The translations under genes and the position numbers were made by a program. From Micromonospora sp. C28SCA-DRY-2 (GTDB lineage Bacteria; Actinomycetota; Actinomycetes; Mycobacteriales; Micromonosporaceae): 64,000 bases of DNA. Shown here piece by piece: positions 52,122 to 60,296 of the stretch. Positions within the stretch are counted from its first letter, which is position 1, and every line of letters begins with the position of its first letter. The notes beneath the pieces were generated by a model. That model saw only the letters and a list, made by a program, of their open reading frames with translations, made no database searches and was not told where the DNA came from. Location: the NCBI RefSeq assembly GCF_030519475.1, contig NZ_JAUMKD010000008.1:229997-293996 (forward strand). The letters run 5' to 3'.

Positions 52122-53455
52122 CCGGAGAAGTGACCGAGCGGGACGGCTTGGAACGGCTGCGCGGCCGGATCGCCGAGGAGTTGGCACGGACCCGCGCCCG
52201 CACGGCCCTGCTGACCGAGGTGGTCGACGACGCCGACCTGATGCGGCAGCACTCGCCGCTGATGTCCCCGCTGGTCTGGGACCTCGCCCACGTCGGCAAC
52301 CAGGAGGAACTCTGGCTGGTCCGCGACGTGGGCGGGCGCGAGCCGGTCCGGCGCGACATCGACGACCTCTACGACGCGTTCAAGCAGCCCCGCAAGGACC
52401 GCCCGGCCCTGCCGCTGCTGCCCCCGGCCGAGGCCCGCGCCTACGTCAGCACCGTCCGCGACAAGGTCTTCGACCTGCTGGACGGGATCCGGTTCACCGA
52501 CCGGCCGCTGGTCGCCGACGGGTTCGCCTTCGGGATGATCGTCCAGCACGAGCAGCAGCACGACGAGACGATGCTCGCCACCCACCAGCTGCGCGCCGGC
52601 CCGGCGGTGCTGGACGCGCCCCCGCCGCCCGAGCCGCGGGCCCGGGTCGGCGCCGAGGTGCTGGTGCCGGCGGGGCCGTTCACCATGGGCACCGACACCG
52701 ACCCCTGGGCGCTGGACAACGAGCGCCCGGCCCGCCGGGTCGAGCTGCCCGCGTACGTCATCGACGCCGCGCCGGTCACCAACGGCGCCTATCGCGCGTT
52801 CATCGCCGACGGTGGCTACCACGACCCGCGCTGGTGGACGCCGGAGGGCTGGCGGCACCGCACCGAGGCCGGGTTGACCGCGCCGATGCACTGGCGGCGC
52901 GACGGCGACGGCTGGACCTGCCGCCGCTTCGGCCGGTGGACCCCGGTCCGCGACGACGAGCCGGTGGTGCACGTCTGCTTCCACGAGGCGCAGGCGTACG
53001 CGACCTGGGCGGGCAAGCGCCTGCCCACCGAGGCGGAGTGGGAGAAGGCGGCCCGCTGGGACCCGGCCACCGGCCGCTCCCGGCGCTACCCGTGGGGTGA
53101 CGACGACCCCACCGCCGCGCACGCGAACCTGGGCCAGCGGCACCTCTGGCCGGCCCCGGTCGGGGCCTACCCGGACGGCGCCTCGCCGCTCGGCGTGCAC
53201 CAGTTGATCGGCGACGTGTGGGAGTGGACCTCGACCACCTTCCGCGGGCACCCGGGCTTCACCGCCTTCCCCTACCGGGAGTACTCGGAGGTCTTCTTCG
53301 GCGACGACTACCGGGTGCTGCGCGGCGGGTCGTTCGGCACCGACCGGGCCGCCTGCCGGGGCACCTTCCGCAACTGGGACTACCCGATCCGCCGGCAGAT
53401 CTTCAGCGGCTTCCGCTGCGCCCGCGACGCCACCGCCGAGGAGGCGCACGGGTGA
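52118..53455 (+). CDS. egtB: Hercynine oxygenase EgtB
   Basis: 445 residues. Non-haem iron sulfoxide synthase joining gamma-glutamylcysteine (or cysteine) to hercynine with oxygen. The N-terminal DinB-like domain supplies the three-His iron site (DLAHVGNQEE, QHEQQHDET), and the C-terminal FGE-sulfatase domain runs from VLVPAGPFTMGTD through LPTEAEWEKAARW and VWEWTSTTF to LRGGSFGTDR. GTG 52118 overlaps the egtA stop; GGAGAGGGG sits 6 bases upstream. Length is typical. Confidence 0.97.
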   Translation: MTGEVTERDGLERLRGRIAEELARTRARTALLTEVVDDADLMRQHSPLMSPLVWDLAHVGNQEELWLVRDVGGREPVRRDIDDLYDAFKQPRKDRPALPLLPPAEARAYVSTVRDKVFDLLDGIRFTDRPLVADGFAFGMIVQHEQQHDETMLATHQLRAGPAVLDAPPPPEPRARVGAEVLVPAGPFTMGTDTDPWALDNERPARRVELPAYVIDAAPVTNGAYRAFIADGGYHDPRWWTPEGWRHRTEAGLTAPMHWRRDGDGWTCRRFGRWTPVRDDEPVVHVCFHEAQAYATWAGKRLPTEAEWEKAARWDPATGRSRRYPWGDDDPTAAHANLGQRHLWPAPVGAYPDGASPLGVHQLIGDVWEWTSTTFRGHPGFTAFPYREYSEVFFGDDYRVLRGGSFGTDRAACRGTFRNWDYPIRRQIFSGFRCARDATAEEAHG

Positions 53456-53525
53456 CCCCGGCAGCCGCGACGCGTACCAGCCAAGCGGCGCCAGCCACCC
53501 GGCGCGCGGGCGGCGGTGCCGGCTG

Positions 53526-54272
53526 ATGTGTCGCCACCTGGCCTACCTGGGGCCGCCGGTCACCCTGCGGGAGCTGCTGTTCGACCCGCCGTACTCGCTG
53601 CTGCGGCAGTCCTGGGCGCCGCGCGACATGCGCGGCGGCGGGACGATCAACGCCGACGGCTTCGGCGTCGGCTGGTATCCCGGCGACGGCGACCCGGTGC
53701 GCTACCGGCGCGCCCAGCCGATCTGGAGCGACCCGACGATCGCCCAACTCGCCGCGGTCACCTCGGCCGGCGCGGTGCTGGCGGCGGTGCGCTCGGCCAC
53801 GGTCGGCATGGCGGTGCTCGACAACGCCGCCGCGCCGTTCGCCGAGGGGCGCTGGCTGTTCAGCCACAACGGGGTGGTGCGCGGCTGGCCCGACTCGATG
53901 GTGCCGCTGGCCGCCGGGCTGCCGGTACGTGACCTGCTCACCCTGGACGCCGCCACCGACTCGGCGCTGCTCTGGGCGCTGGTGCGGCACCGGCTGCGCG
54001 CCGGGGTGGACCCGGCCCGGGCGGTGGCCGAGACGGTCGCCGCGGTCGCCGCCGCGGCTCCCGGTTCCCGGCTCAACCTGCTGCTCACCGACGGGCGGAC
54101 GGTGGCCGCCAGCGCGGCCGGGCACGCGCTGTCGATCCGCACCACACAGCGGTCGGTGCTGCTGGCGTCCGAACCGCACGACGACGAACCCGGCTGGCGG
54201 GAGGTGCCCGACGGGCACCTGGTGTCCGGCACCGCGACCGAGGTGCGGGTGCGCGCCATCGGGCAGGTGTGA
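53526..54272 (+). CDS. egtC: Gamma-glutamyl hercynylcysteine sulfoxide amidohydrolase EgtC
   Basis: 248 residues. Class II glutamine amidotransferase-like hydrolase with nucleophile C2 (MCRHLAYLG) that removes the glutamate from the EgtB product. RDMRGGGTINADGFGVGWY and WLFSHNGVVRGWPD are typical of the family. It lies 70 bases after egtB. The presence of EgtC with EgtA points to the mycobacterial-type pathway using gamma-glutamylcysteine rather than free cysteine. Confidence 0.95.
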   Translation: MCRHLAYLGPPVTLRELLFDPPYSLLRQSWAPRDMRGGGTINADGFGVGWYPGDGDPVRYRRAQPIWSDPTIAQLAAVTSAGAVLAAVRSATVGMAVLDNAAAPFAEGRWLFSHNGVVRGWPDSMVPLAAGLPVRDLLTLDAATDSALLWALVRHRLRAGVDPARAVAETVAAVAAAAPGSRLNLLLTDGRTVAASAAGHALSIRTTQRSVLLASEPHDDEPGWREVPDGHLVSGTATEVRVRAIGQV

Positions 54273-54322
54273 CCGCCGCCCGGCCGGGGAGAGCACCTGT
54301 CGCCCGTACGAAGGGAGCCCAG

Positions 54323-55288
54323 ATGAGCACCGAGCCGTTGGAGATCCACCTCGAACCCGGGGACCTCGACCGTGGCCTGCGCGACGACGTCCGCACCGGG
54401 CTGAGCGCCGATCCGAAGTGGCTGCCACCGAAGTGGTTCTACGACGCCCGGGGCAGCGAGCTGTTCGAGGAGATCACCCGGCTGCCGGAGTACTACCCGA
54501 CCCGCGCGGAACGGGCGGTGCTGGCCGGGCGGGCCGACCGGATCGCGGAGCTCACCGCGGCGAAGACGATGATCGAACTCGGCTCCGGCTCGTCCGAGAA
54601 GACCCGGCTGCTGCTGGACGCCTTCACCCGGCACGGCGGGCTCGGCACCTTCGTGCCGCTGGACGTCTCGGTCAGCGCGCTGCGCCGGTCCACCGCCGAG
54701 ATCGCCGCCGACTACCCGGGCCTGCGGGTCCGCGGCATCGTCGGTGACTTCACCCGGCACCTCGACCGGCTGCCCACGGGGGGACGCCGGCTGGTGGTCT
54801 TCCTCGGCGGCACCATCGGCAACCTGCTGCCGGCCGAACGGGCCCGGTTCCTGGCCGACATGCGGGCGGCCCTGGAGGTGGGGGACTGGCTGCTGCTCGG
54901 CACCGACCTGGTCAAGGACCCGTCCGTGGTGGTGCCGGCGTACGACGACGCGGCCGGGGTGACCGCCGAGTTCAACCGCAACGTGCTGCGGGTCATCAAC
55001 CGGGAGTTGGGCGCGGACTTCGACCCGGCGGCGTTCGACCACGTGGCCCGCTGGGATCCGGAGCGGGAGTGGATCGAGATGCGGCTGCGGGCCCGCCGGC
55101 CGATGCGGGTGCGGGTGCTCGACCTGGACGTCCGGTTCGCCGCGGGCGAGGAGTTGCGCACCGAGGTCTCCGCGAAGTTCCGCCCGGCCGGGATCGCCGG
55201 GGAACTGGCCGCTGCCGGGTTCGCCGTCGAGGAGTTCTGGACCGATCCGGACGGCCTGTTCGGGGTCACGCTGGCCCGGGCGGACTGA
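54323..55288 (+). CDS. egtD: L-histidine N-alpha-methyltransferase EgtD
   Basis: 321 residues. Trimethylates histidine to hercynine with three S-adenosylmethionine. Motifs visible: WFYDARGSELFEEITRLPEYYPTR in pieces, SAM-binding MIELGSGSSEKTRLLLDA, VVFLGGTIGNLLP and LLLGTDLVKDP. ATG 54323 follows AAGGGAG. It is the last egt gene here; a pyridoxal-phosphate lyase EgtE is not downstream, where a riboswitch and a transporter gene follow instead. The C-S lyase must be encoded elsewhere or be a generic enzyme. Confidence 0.97.
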   Translation: MSTEPLEIHLEPGDLDRGLRDDVRTGLSADPKWLPPKWFYDARGSELFEEITRLPEYYPTRAERAVLAGRADRIAELTAAKTMIELGSGSSEKTRLLLDAFTRHGGLGTFVPLDVSVSALRRSTAEIAADYPGLRVRGIVGDFTRHLDRLPTGGRRLVVFLGGTIGNLLPAERARFLADMRAALEVGDWLLLGTDLVKDPSVVVPAYDDAAGVTAEFNRNVLRVINRELGADFDPAAFDHVARWDPEREWIEMRLRARRPMRVRVLDLDVRFAAGEELRTEVSAKFRPAGIAGELAAAGFAVEEFWTDPDGLFGVTLARAD

Positions 55289-55348
55289 ACCGGGTGAGCC
55301 TGTTCACCCCGGGGGCCGCGCGCGGAGGTGATCGGCTAGGCTGACCGG

Positions 55349-55446
55349 CGCGAAGGGGAGTAGCCCCCAATGTCGTGGTCGACATACTGGTGCGTTCCGC
55401 ATCCGGCCACGCGGCCCCGCCGGCGGCGGGGCGGGCGAGACCTTCG
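55349..55446 (+). ncRNA. yybP-ykoY manganese riboswitch
   Basis: The aptamer starts with CGAAGG-GGAGTAGC and ends GCGAGA-CCTTCG. CGAAGG (55351-55356) pairs exactly with CCTTCG (55441-55446) to form P1, and GGGGAGTAGC and GAGACC are the conserved internal strings of the yybP-ykoY class. A TAGGCT -10 at 55336-55341 puts the transcription start near 55348. The class binds Mn2+ and controls Mn exporter genes; a GDT1/UPF0016 gene follows directly. Confidence 0.9.
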
Positions 55447-55508
55447 ACCCAGGCTGTACAGCCGGGTCGAGGTCGCCCCGTACCTCCTCCCGGCGTGGAC
55501 CGGAAGGA
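55445..55508 (+). promoter_or_regulatory. Riboswitch expression platform with Shine-Dalgarno sequestering hairpin
   Basis: Hairpin A (55445-55469) pairs CGACCC with GGGTCG around self-complementary GGCTGTACAGCC; its first two bases are shared with the P1 3' strand. Hairpin B pairs TCCTCCCGG (55485-55493) with CCGGAAGGA (55500-55508), eight of nine bases, hiding the ribosome site of the gene at 55513. No T-tract is present, so translational control is likely. Confidence 0.65.
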
Positions 55509-55512
55509 TGTC

Positions 55513-56100
55513 ATGGAGGGTTTCCTCGTCGCGCTGGTGGTCAGCTTCGGCGTCATCTTCGTCGCCGAACTCGGCGACAAGTCCCAGTTGATGGCGCTGA
55601 CCTTCGCCACCCGCTTCAAGCCACTGCCGGTGCTGATCGGGATCACCGTGGCCACCGCCGTGGTGCACCTGGCCTCGGTGGCGATCGGTTACGGCCTCGG
55701 CGCCGCCCTGCCGACCGGCTGGATCTCGCTGATCGCGGGTCTGGCGTTCCTCGGCTTCGGGGCGTGGACCCTGCGCGGGGACACCCTCACCGAGGAGGAG
55801 CGGCGCAAGGCGGAGAAGACCAGCAAGTCCGCCATCATCGCGGTGTCGGTCGCGTTCTTCCTGGCCGAGCTGGGCGACAAGACGATGCTGGCCACCATCA
55901 CCCTGGCCACCAAGTACGGCTGGTTCGGCACCTGGCTCGGCTCGACAGTGGGCATGGTGGCGGCGGACGCGCTGGCCATCCTGGTCGGCCGGATGCTCGG
56001 CCGGAAGCTGCCGGAGCGGACCATCCGCTACGGCGCCGCTGTGCTCTTCGCCATCTGCGGCCTCTGGCTGATCCTGGAGGCGGTGGCCGAGCTGCGTTGA
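55513..56100 (+). CDS. GDT1/TMEM165 (UPF0016) family transporter
   Basis: 195 residues, six transmembrane helices in two homologous halves. Each half carries the E-x-G-D-K/R signature: ELGDKSQLMALTFATRF (from E19) and ELGDKTMLATITLATKY (from E119), where the acidic residues coordinate cation in the membrane. Bacterial members such as MneA export Mn2+. GGAAGGA before ATG 55513 decides the start; the longer upstream reading frame is the riboswitch, not protein. Regulation by the manganese riboswitch supports Mn export. Confidence 0.93.
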   Translation: MEGFLVALVVSFGVIFVAELGDKSQLMALTFATRFKPLPVLIGITVATAVVHLASVAIGYGLGAALPTGWISLIAGLAFLGFGAWTLRGDTLTEEERRKAEKTSKSAIIAVSVAFFLAELGDKTMLATITLATKYGWFGTWLGSTVGMVAADALAILVGRMLGRKLPERTIRYGAAVLFAICGLWLILEAVAELR

Positions 56101-56183
56101 GCCGGGCCACGGCAGCGCCAGTCCGCGGTCATCCGCCGCCGGGGTGACTATCGCCGGCGCCCAGCGGGCACAGGGATCACCAC

Positions 56184-56199
56184 CTACCGTGAGCGGTAG
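56184..56199. promoter_or_regulatory. Dyad and possible -10 before a small ORF
   Basis: CTACCG-TGAG-CGGTAG is a 6-4-6 inverted repeat 36 bases before the ATG at 56235; its left arm includes TACCGT, which could be a -10. Weak support. Confidence 0.3.
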
Positions 56200-56234
56200 C
56201 AGGCGAAAAGCGGAGAAACCGGGAGGACGACCAG

Positions 56235-56558
56235 ATGAGCAAGCACGACGAGCCGAACGAGTACGGGTTCGCCGGCGGCGCCACCGCTCCCGAGCCGCCG
56301 CCGGGTGGGCGGGCCGACGAGCAGGACCTGGCCGAGGAGGTGGCGGTGCCGGCCGACGACTTCACCGAGCCGGTGACCGACGCGCTCGCCGTCCCGGCTC
56401 CTCGTCCGGTCCGGCTCGGACCCGGGCGCCCCCAGGCGACGACACCGACCGCGCCCGCCATGGGAGTCGGGCGAGGGTCCCGCCCGCGGCGGGGCGGCGA
56501 TCCGCCACACCCCCGCGTTCGCCCACCAGCCGCTCCCGGCCCTCCCGGCCGCCGGTGA
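56235..56558 (+). CDS. Small acidic disordered protein, hypothetical
   Basis: 107 residues. The first 70 are acidic and Pro/Ala-rich (SKHDEPNEYGFAGGATAPEP, DLAEEVAVPADDFTEPVTDA) with no hydrophobic segment; the last 37 switch abruptly to Arg/Pro/Gly, which suggests either a natural disordered tail or a frameshift near 56440. GGGAGGACG gives a good ribosome site before ATG 56235, and a T-tract terminator follows at 56581, so a real transcript is likely. No family recognised. Confidence 0.55.
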   Translation: MSKHDEPNEYGFAGGATAPEPPPGGRADEQDLAEEVAVPADDFTEPVTDALAVPAPRPVRLGPGRPQATTPTAPAMGVGRGSRPRRGGDPPHPRVRPPAAPGPPGRR

Positions 56559-56580
56559 CGCCGCCGCCCACCGGTCGGTC

Positions 56581-56606
56581 CCCGTCCCGCACCGGGCGGG
56601 CTTTTT
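56581..56606 (+). terminator. Rho-independent terminator
   Basis: CCCGtcCCG-CAC-CGGGcGGG-type stem followed by CTTTTTC. It ends the small acidic ORF transcript and isolates the polysaccharide cluster downstream. Confidence 0.65.
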
Positions 56607-56629
56607 CTGCTTCCGGGGCGATGCCGAAC

Positions 56630-56798
56630 GACCACTTCTCGGGTTGGTAATTCCGGGCGCGCGTTCTCGCGTCGACGAAAACAGATAACTCCGGACATAA
56701 AGGCGTATGAGCGGCTTTAATGGTCCCGAGATTAAGTCGACCTTGGGGGTTTTCGTGAAGTTCTTTGGCGTTACCGGTTTGGTACGGAGGCGCGCCTG
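56630..56798 (+). promoter_or_regulatory. AT-rich upstream region of the polysaccharide cluster
   Basis: A stretch with runs such as GGTAATTCC, GAAAACAGATAACT, GACATAAAGG, GGCTTTAATGG, GATTAAGTC and GGGGTTTTCG, far richer in A/T than the rest of the window. It must hold the promoter of the autokinase gene and is a plausible Lsr2-binding region. I could not fix a -35/-10 pair. Confidence 0.45.
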
Positions 56799-58259
56799 AT
56801 GGACCTGTACCGCCAGCTTCGCCTGGTCCGCCAGCACTGGTGGATCGTGCTGCTCACGATCATGGTGGCGCTCGGGGTGACCGCCTTCGTCACGGTCCGG
56901 GCCGAGCCCCGGTACGTCGCCTCGGTGACCTTCTTCGTCACCACCCCGAGCCAGGGCGTCACGGACGCCTACCAGGGCGGCCTGCTCATGCAGCAGCGCG
57001 TCAAGTCGTACGCCGAGCTGCTGACCAGCGACCGGCTCGCGCAGGCCGTGGTGGCCGAGAACTCGGTCGGGCTGACCGCCGAGGAGGTCCAGCGCCGGGT
57101 CAGCACCTCCACCGAGACCGGCACCGTCCTGCTGCGGGCGTCGGTGACCGACACCGACCAGACCCGCGCGCTGCGGGTGACCGAGACGCTGTCGGCGAAG
57201 TTCGTCGAACTCGTGCAGAAGGTCGAGACACCGGCGAACGGACAGACCGGCCCGATCAAGATCGAGGTGGTCAGCGGCCCGCGGGTCAGCTCAAGCCCGG
57301 TCTCGCCCCAGCCGGTACGCAACTTCGCCATCGGCGGCCTGCTCGGCCTGCTCTGCGGGATGGGCCTGGCGATCCTGCGCGGCCTGGCCGACGTCCGGCT
57401 GCGCGACGCGGCCACCCTGCAACGCACCACCGGCAGCCCGCTGCTCGGCGAGATCCCGTTCGAGGGCAGCGCCAGGTCGGAGCCGCTGATCGTCGGCGAG
57501 GCGGTGAACTCGGCGCGGGCCGAGGCGGTCCGCAAGCTGCGCACCAACCTGCGCTTCGTCGACGTGCACGAGCCCGCCCGGGTGATCGCCGTGACCAGCG
57601 CGCTGCAGGGCGAGGGCAAGACCACCCTCTCCTGCAACCTGGCCATCGCGCTGGCCGAGGCCGGCTGGCGGGTGCTGCTGGTCGACGCCGACCTGCGCCG
57701 GCCCAAGGTCGACGACTACCTCGGCCTGGACGCCGGCGTCGGCCTCACCGACGTGCTGGTCGGCGACGTGCAGGTCGGGGACGTGGTGCAGCGCTGGGGC
57801 GACAAGTCCCTGCTGGTGCTGCCCAGCGGCTCGGCGCCGCCGAACCCGAGCGAGCTGCTCGGCTCCAAGGCGATGGCGGACCTGCTGCTGGCGCTGCGGG
57901 AGTCGGCGGACATCGTCATCATCGACACCGCGCCGCTGCTGGCCGTCACCGACGGCGTGGTGGTGGCCGTGCAGGCCGACGGCGCGCTGCTCGTCTCCCA
58001 GCAGGGCCGGACCTCGCGTACCCAGGTGGCCGCCGCCGCCCGCGCGCTGAACTCGGTCTCGGTGCGCCTGCTCGGCTGCGTGCTGAACATGGCCAAGGTC
58101 CCGAAGACCGAGGCGTACCAGTACGAGGCCTACCGGGTGGTCGCCTCGACCGCCAGCACGGCGGTACCGGCGGACCGGGCCGCCAGCGGCCGGCACGCCG
58201 AGCGCGCCGACGCCGGGATCCCGGACCGCACGCAGGAACTCACCCGGCTGCCCCGATGA
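56799..58259 (+). CDS. Polysaccharide co-polymerase / tyrosine autokinase (Wzz-BY-kinase)
   Basis: 486 residues. Wzz-type N-terminus with helix at about 14-33 and an extracellular segment, a second helix at about 176-196, then a cytoplasmic BY-kinase: Walker A SALQGEGKTT (268-276), Walker A' LLVDADLRRP, Walker B IVIIDTAPLL. A tyrosine cluster EAYQYEAY lies near residues 441-448 and is the probable autophosphorylation site. Such fused proteins control chain length in capsule or exopolysaccharide export. The gene ends 20 bases inside the convergent phosphatase gene, its likely antagonist. AT-rich sequence precedes it. Confidence 0.94.
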   Translation: MDLYRQLRLVRQHWWIVLLTIMVALGVTAFVTVRAEPRYVASVTFFVTTPSQGVTDAYQGGLLMQQRVKSYAELLTSDRLAQAVVAENSVGLTAEEVQRRVSTSTETGTVLLRASVTDTDQTRALRVTETLSAKFVELVQKVETPANGQTGPIKIEVVSGPRVSSSPVSPQPVRNFAIGGLLGLLCGMGLAILRGLADVRLRDAATLQRTTGSPLLGEIPFEGSARSEPLIVGEAVNSARAEAVRKLRTNLRFVDVHEPARVIAVTSALQGEGKTTLSCNLAIALAEAGWRVLLVDADLRRPKVDDYLGLDAGVGLTDVLVGDVQVGDVVQRWGDKSLLVLPSGSAPPNPSELLGSKAMADLLLALRESADIVIIDTAPLLAVTDGVVVAVQADGALLVSQQGRTSRTQVAAAARALNSVSVRLLGCVLNMAKVPKTEAYQYEAYRVVASTASTAVPADRAASGRHAERADAGIPDRTQELTRLPR

Positions 58260-58794
58260 GCGCGGCGAGGGGTCGTAGCGACCGTTCGATCTCCTCCGCG
58301 CAGCCTCGGAAGTCGGTGGCGGTGCCGCCGATCGGGTCCAGCAGGTCGTCCGCGCCGGGGGCGGCGGGTTGCAGCCGCCCCCTGGCCCGGGCGGCCGCCA
58401 CGACGGCGGCCCGCAGCGAGTCGTCGGCCAGGTCCTCCGGCGGCTCGGCCGCCGCGGCCAGCCGGCCGAACTGGCGCAGGGTGAAGGTGCGGTGCAGCAC
58501 CGCCGGCACCATCGCGGTGCACACCGAGCGCTGGCGCCGCGTCGAGGTGAGCACCAACGTGGCGCCCTCGAGGTGCTCCGGGCGCAGCAGCCGGCTGCGG
58601 AACCCCGACGGGTCCGCGCCGGTCTCGGCCGCCACCTCGGCGGCGTACGGGTGCATGGCCAGGCCCTCGACGGCGTCGGTGCCGGCGCTGGAGACGGTGA
58701 CCGGTCGATCGGCCAGCAGCCGCCGGGCCAGGTACTCGGCCATCGGCGACCGGCACAGGTTGGCGTGGCAGACGAACAGCACCCGGTCGGTCAT
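58240..58794 (-). CDS. Low-molecular-weight protein-tyrosine phosphatase
   Basis: 184 residues. Active-site loop C9-H-A-N-L-C-R15-S (CX5R) at the N-terminus and the general-acid Asp region near the C-terminus (DLLDPIGGTATDF). It should dephosphorylate the tyrosine cluster of the neighbouring BY-kinase, as in Wzb-Wzc pairs. It is encoded on the opposite strand and its 3' end overlaps that of the kinase gene by 20 bases. The usual CxGNxCRSP motif here reads CHANLCRSP. Confidence 0.92.
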   Translation of the reverse strand: MTDRVLFVCHANLCRSPMAEYLARRLLADRPVTVSSAGTDAVEGLAMHPYAAEVAAETGADPSGFRSRLLRPEHLEGATLVLTSTRRQRSVCTAMVPAVLHRTFTLRQFGRLAAAAEPPEDLADDSLRAAVVAAARARGRLQPAAPGADDLLDPIGGTATDFRGCAEEIERSLRPLAALIGAAG

Positions 58795-58953
58795 CTGGAC
58801 CCCTCTCGTCGGCGCGGTCGCGGCGCGGGTCGCCGCGACGGCGGCCGGCCGGGGACGGCCGACCGCGGAGGGGTTGTCGGCATCGTACGCGGGGCACCCC
58901 CCGGTGACCGGTGCTGCCGCGCCGGACCGTCCGCGCCGGACGGAGGTGACCCG

Positions 58954-60177
58954 GTGAGGATCGGCCTGCTGTCGTACCACTTCCCGCCGGAGCCGGCCTT
59001 CATCCCGGGCAGCCTGGCCGAGGAACTCGCCGCCCGGGGGCACGAGGTACGGGTGCTCACCGGCTTCCCGGACTACCCGGGCGGGCACGTCTATCCGGGC
59101 TGGCGCCAGCGCTGGCAGCACGAGACGCGCAGCGAGCGGCTGACCGTCCGGCGGGTGCCCCGGTACGCGGGCGGGGACGCCTCGGTGGCGGCGCGGATGG
59201 CCGGCTACCTCTCCTTCGCCGGCAGCGCGGTGCTGGCCGGGCGCCGCTACCTCGCCGAGGTGGACGCGCTATACGTCCACCAGCCGCCGGCGACCGCGTT
59301 CGCCGCGGCCGGGCTGCTGCGGCTGCTCGGCCGGGTGCCGACCGTCCTGCACGTGCCGGACGTGTGCGCCCGGGACGAACCGGGCGCGGCCGACGGCGGC
59401 GGCTGGACGGCGCGGATCAGCGCGGCGATGGCCCGCACCTACCGGGCGGCCGACGCGATAGCGGTGGCCGCGCCGTCGCTGCGGGACACGGTGGTGGCCG
59501 CCGGCGCGGATCCGGCCCGGGTCCGGGTGGTGCTCAACTGGACCGACGAGCGGATCTTCCACCCGGCCCGCCCGAGCCCCGCCGCCCAGCGGCTGGTCCG
59601 CCGGGACGGCCGGTGCGTGGTGATGCACGCCGGGACCATCGGCAACCGGCAGGGCCTGGAGACCGCGGTCCGCGCGGCGGCCGCGCTGGACGGCACGATG
59701 GACCTGGTCCTGGTGGGGTCGGGCGCGCAGGAGCGGCGGGTGCGGGGGCTCGCCGCCGAGCTGCGGGCGGACAACGTGCGCTTCGTCGAGCGCCGGTCTC
59801 CACTGGACATGCCGGACCTGTACGCCGCCGCCGACTACCAGCTGGTCATGCTCCGTGACCTGCCCGAGTTGCGCGGCACGGTGCCGGCCAAGCTCCAGGC
59901 GGCCTTCTCCTGCGCGGCGCCCGTCGTCGCGTCCGCCGGCGGCGACACCGCCGAGCTGGTCGAGCGGGCCCGGGCGGGGCTCTCCTGCCCGCCCGAGGAC
60001 TGGGCCGCGCTGGCGGACCGGTTCTGGCTGGCCGCCACCATCCCGCCGCCCGCCCGGGTCGACATGGGCCGGCGGGGCCGGGAGGCGTACCTGCGGGAGA
60101 TGTCGCTGGGCGCCGGGGTGGACCGGATCGAGGGGCTGCTCCACGAGGTCGTTGCGGCCCGCGCCGGCGCCCGCTGA
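58954..60177 (+). CDS. Family 4 glycosyltransferase
   Basis: 407 residues. GT-B fold: N-terminal IGLLSYHFPPEPAFIPGSLAEELAARG in pieces and a Rossmann-like C-terminal half with VVMHAGTIGNRQGLETAV, DLVLVGSGAQER, and the nucleotide-sugar motif region VPAKLQAAFSCAAPVVASAGGDTAELVERA. It transfers a sugar to a growing glycan or lipid carrier at the cytosolic membrane face. GTG 58954 has GGAGG 7 bases upstream. It is divergent from the phosphatase gene and part of the exopolysaccharide cluster; donor and acceptor unknown. Confidence 0.92.
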   Translation: MRIGLLSYHFPPEPAFIPGSLAEELAARGHEVRVLTGFPDYPGGHVYPGWRQRWQHETRSERLTVRRVPRYAGGDASVAARMAGYLSFAGSAVLAGRRYLAEVDALYVHQPPATAFAAAGLLRLLGRVPTVLHVPDVCARDEPGAADGGGWTARISAAMARTYRAADAIAVAAPSLRDTVVAAGADPARVRVVLNWTDERIFHPARPSPAAQRLVRRDGRCVVMHAGTIGNRQGLETAVRAAAALDGTMDLVLVGSGAQERRVRGLAAELRADNVRFVERRSPLDMPDLYAAADYQLVMLRDLPELRGTVPAKLQAAFSCAAPVVASAGGDTAELVERARAGLSCPPEDWAALADRFWLAATIPPPARVDMGRRGREAYLREMSLGAGVDRIEGLLHEVVAARAGAR

Positions 60178-60296
60178 CCGACGAGCGATATTCGCATACC
60201 GGTCAGACCGTCATTTCCGACCCAGAAGGCTCGTTACGTGCTAAGAACGTCAGAGAAAACGTGCCCTTCTGTCCGGTTTCGGAAATGGAGAACGGT

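Noticed and set aside
55375..55512. Longer start for the GDT1 gene at 55375
   Set aside because: The extra codons lie in the riboswitch aptamer and expression platform, and ATG 55513 has its own ribosome site.
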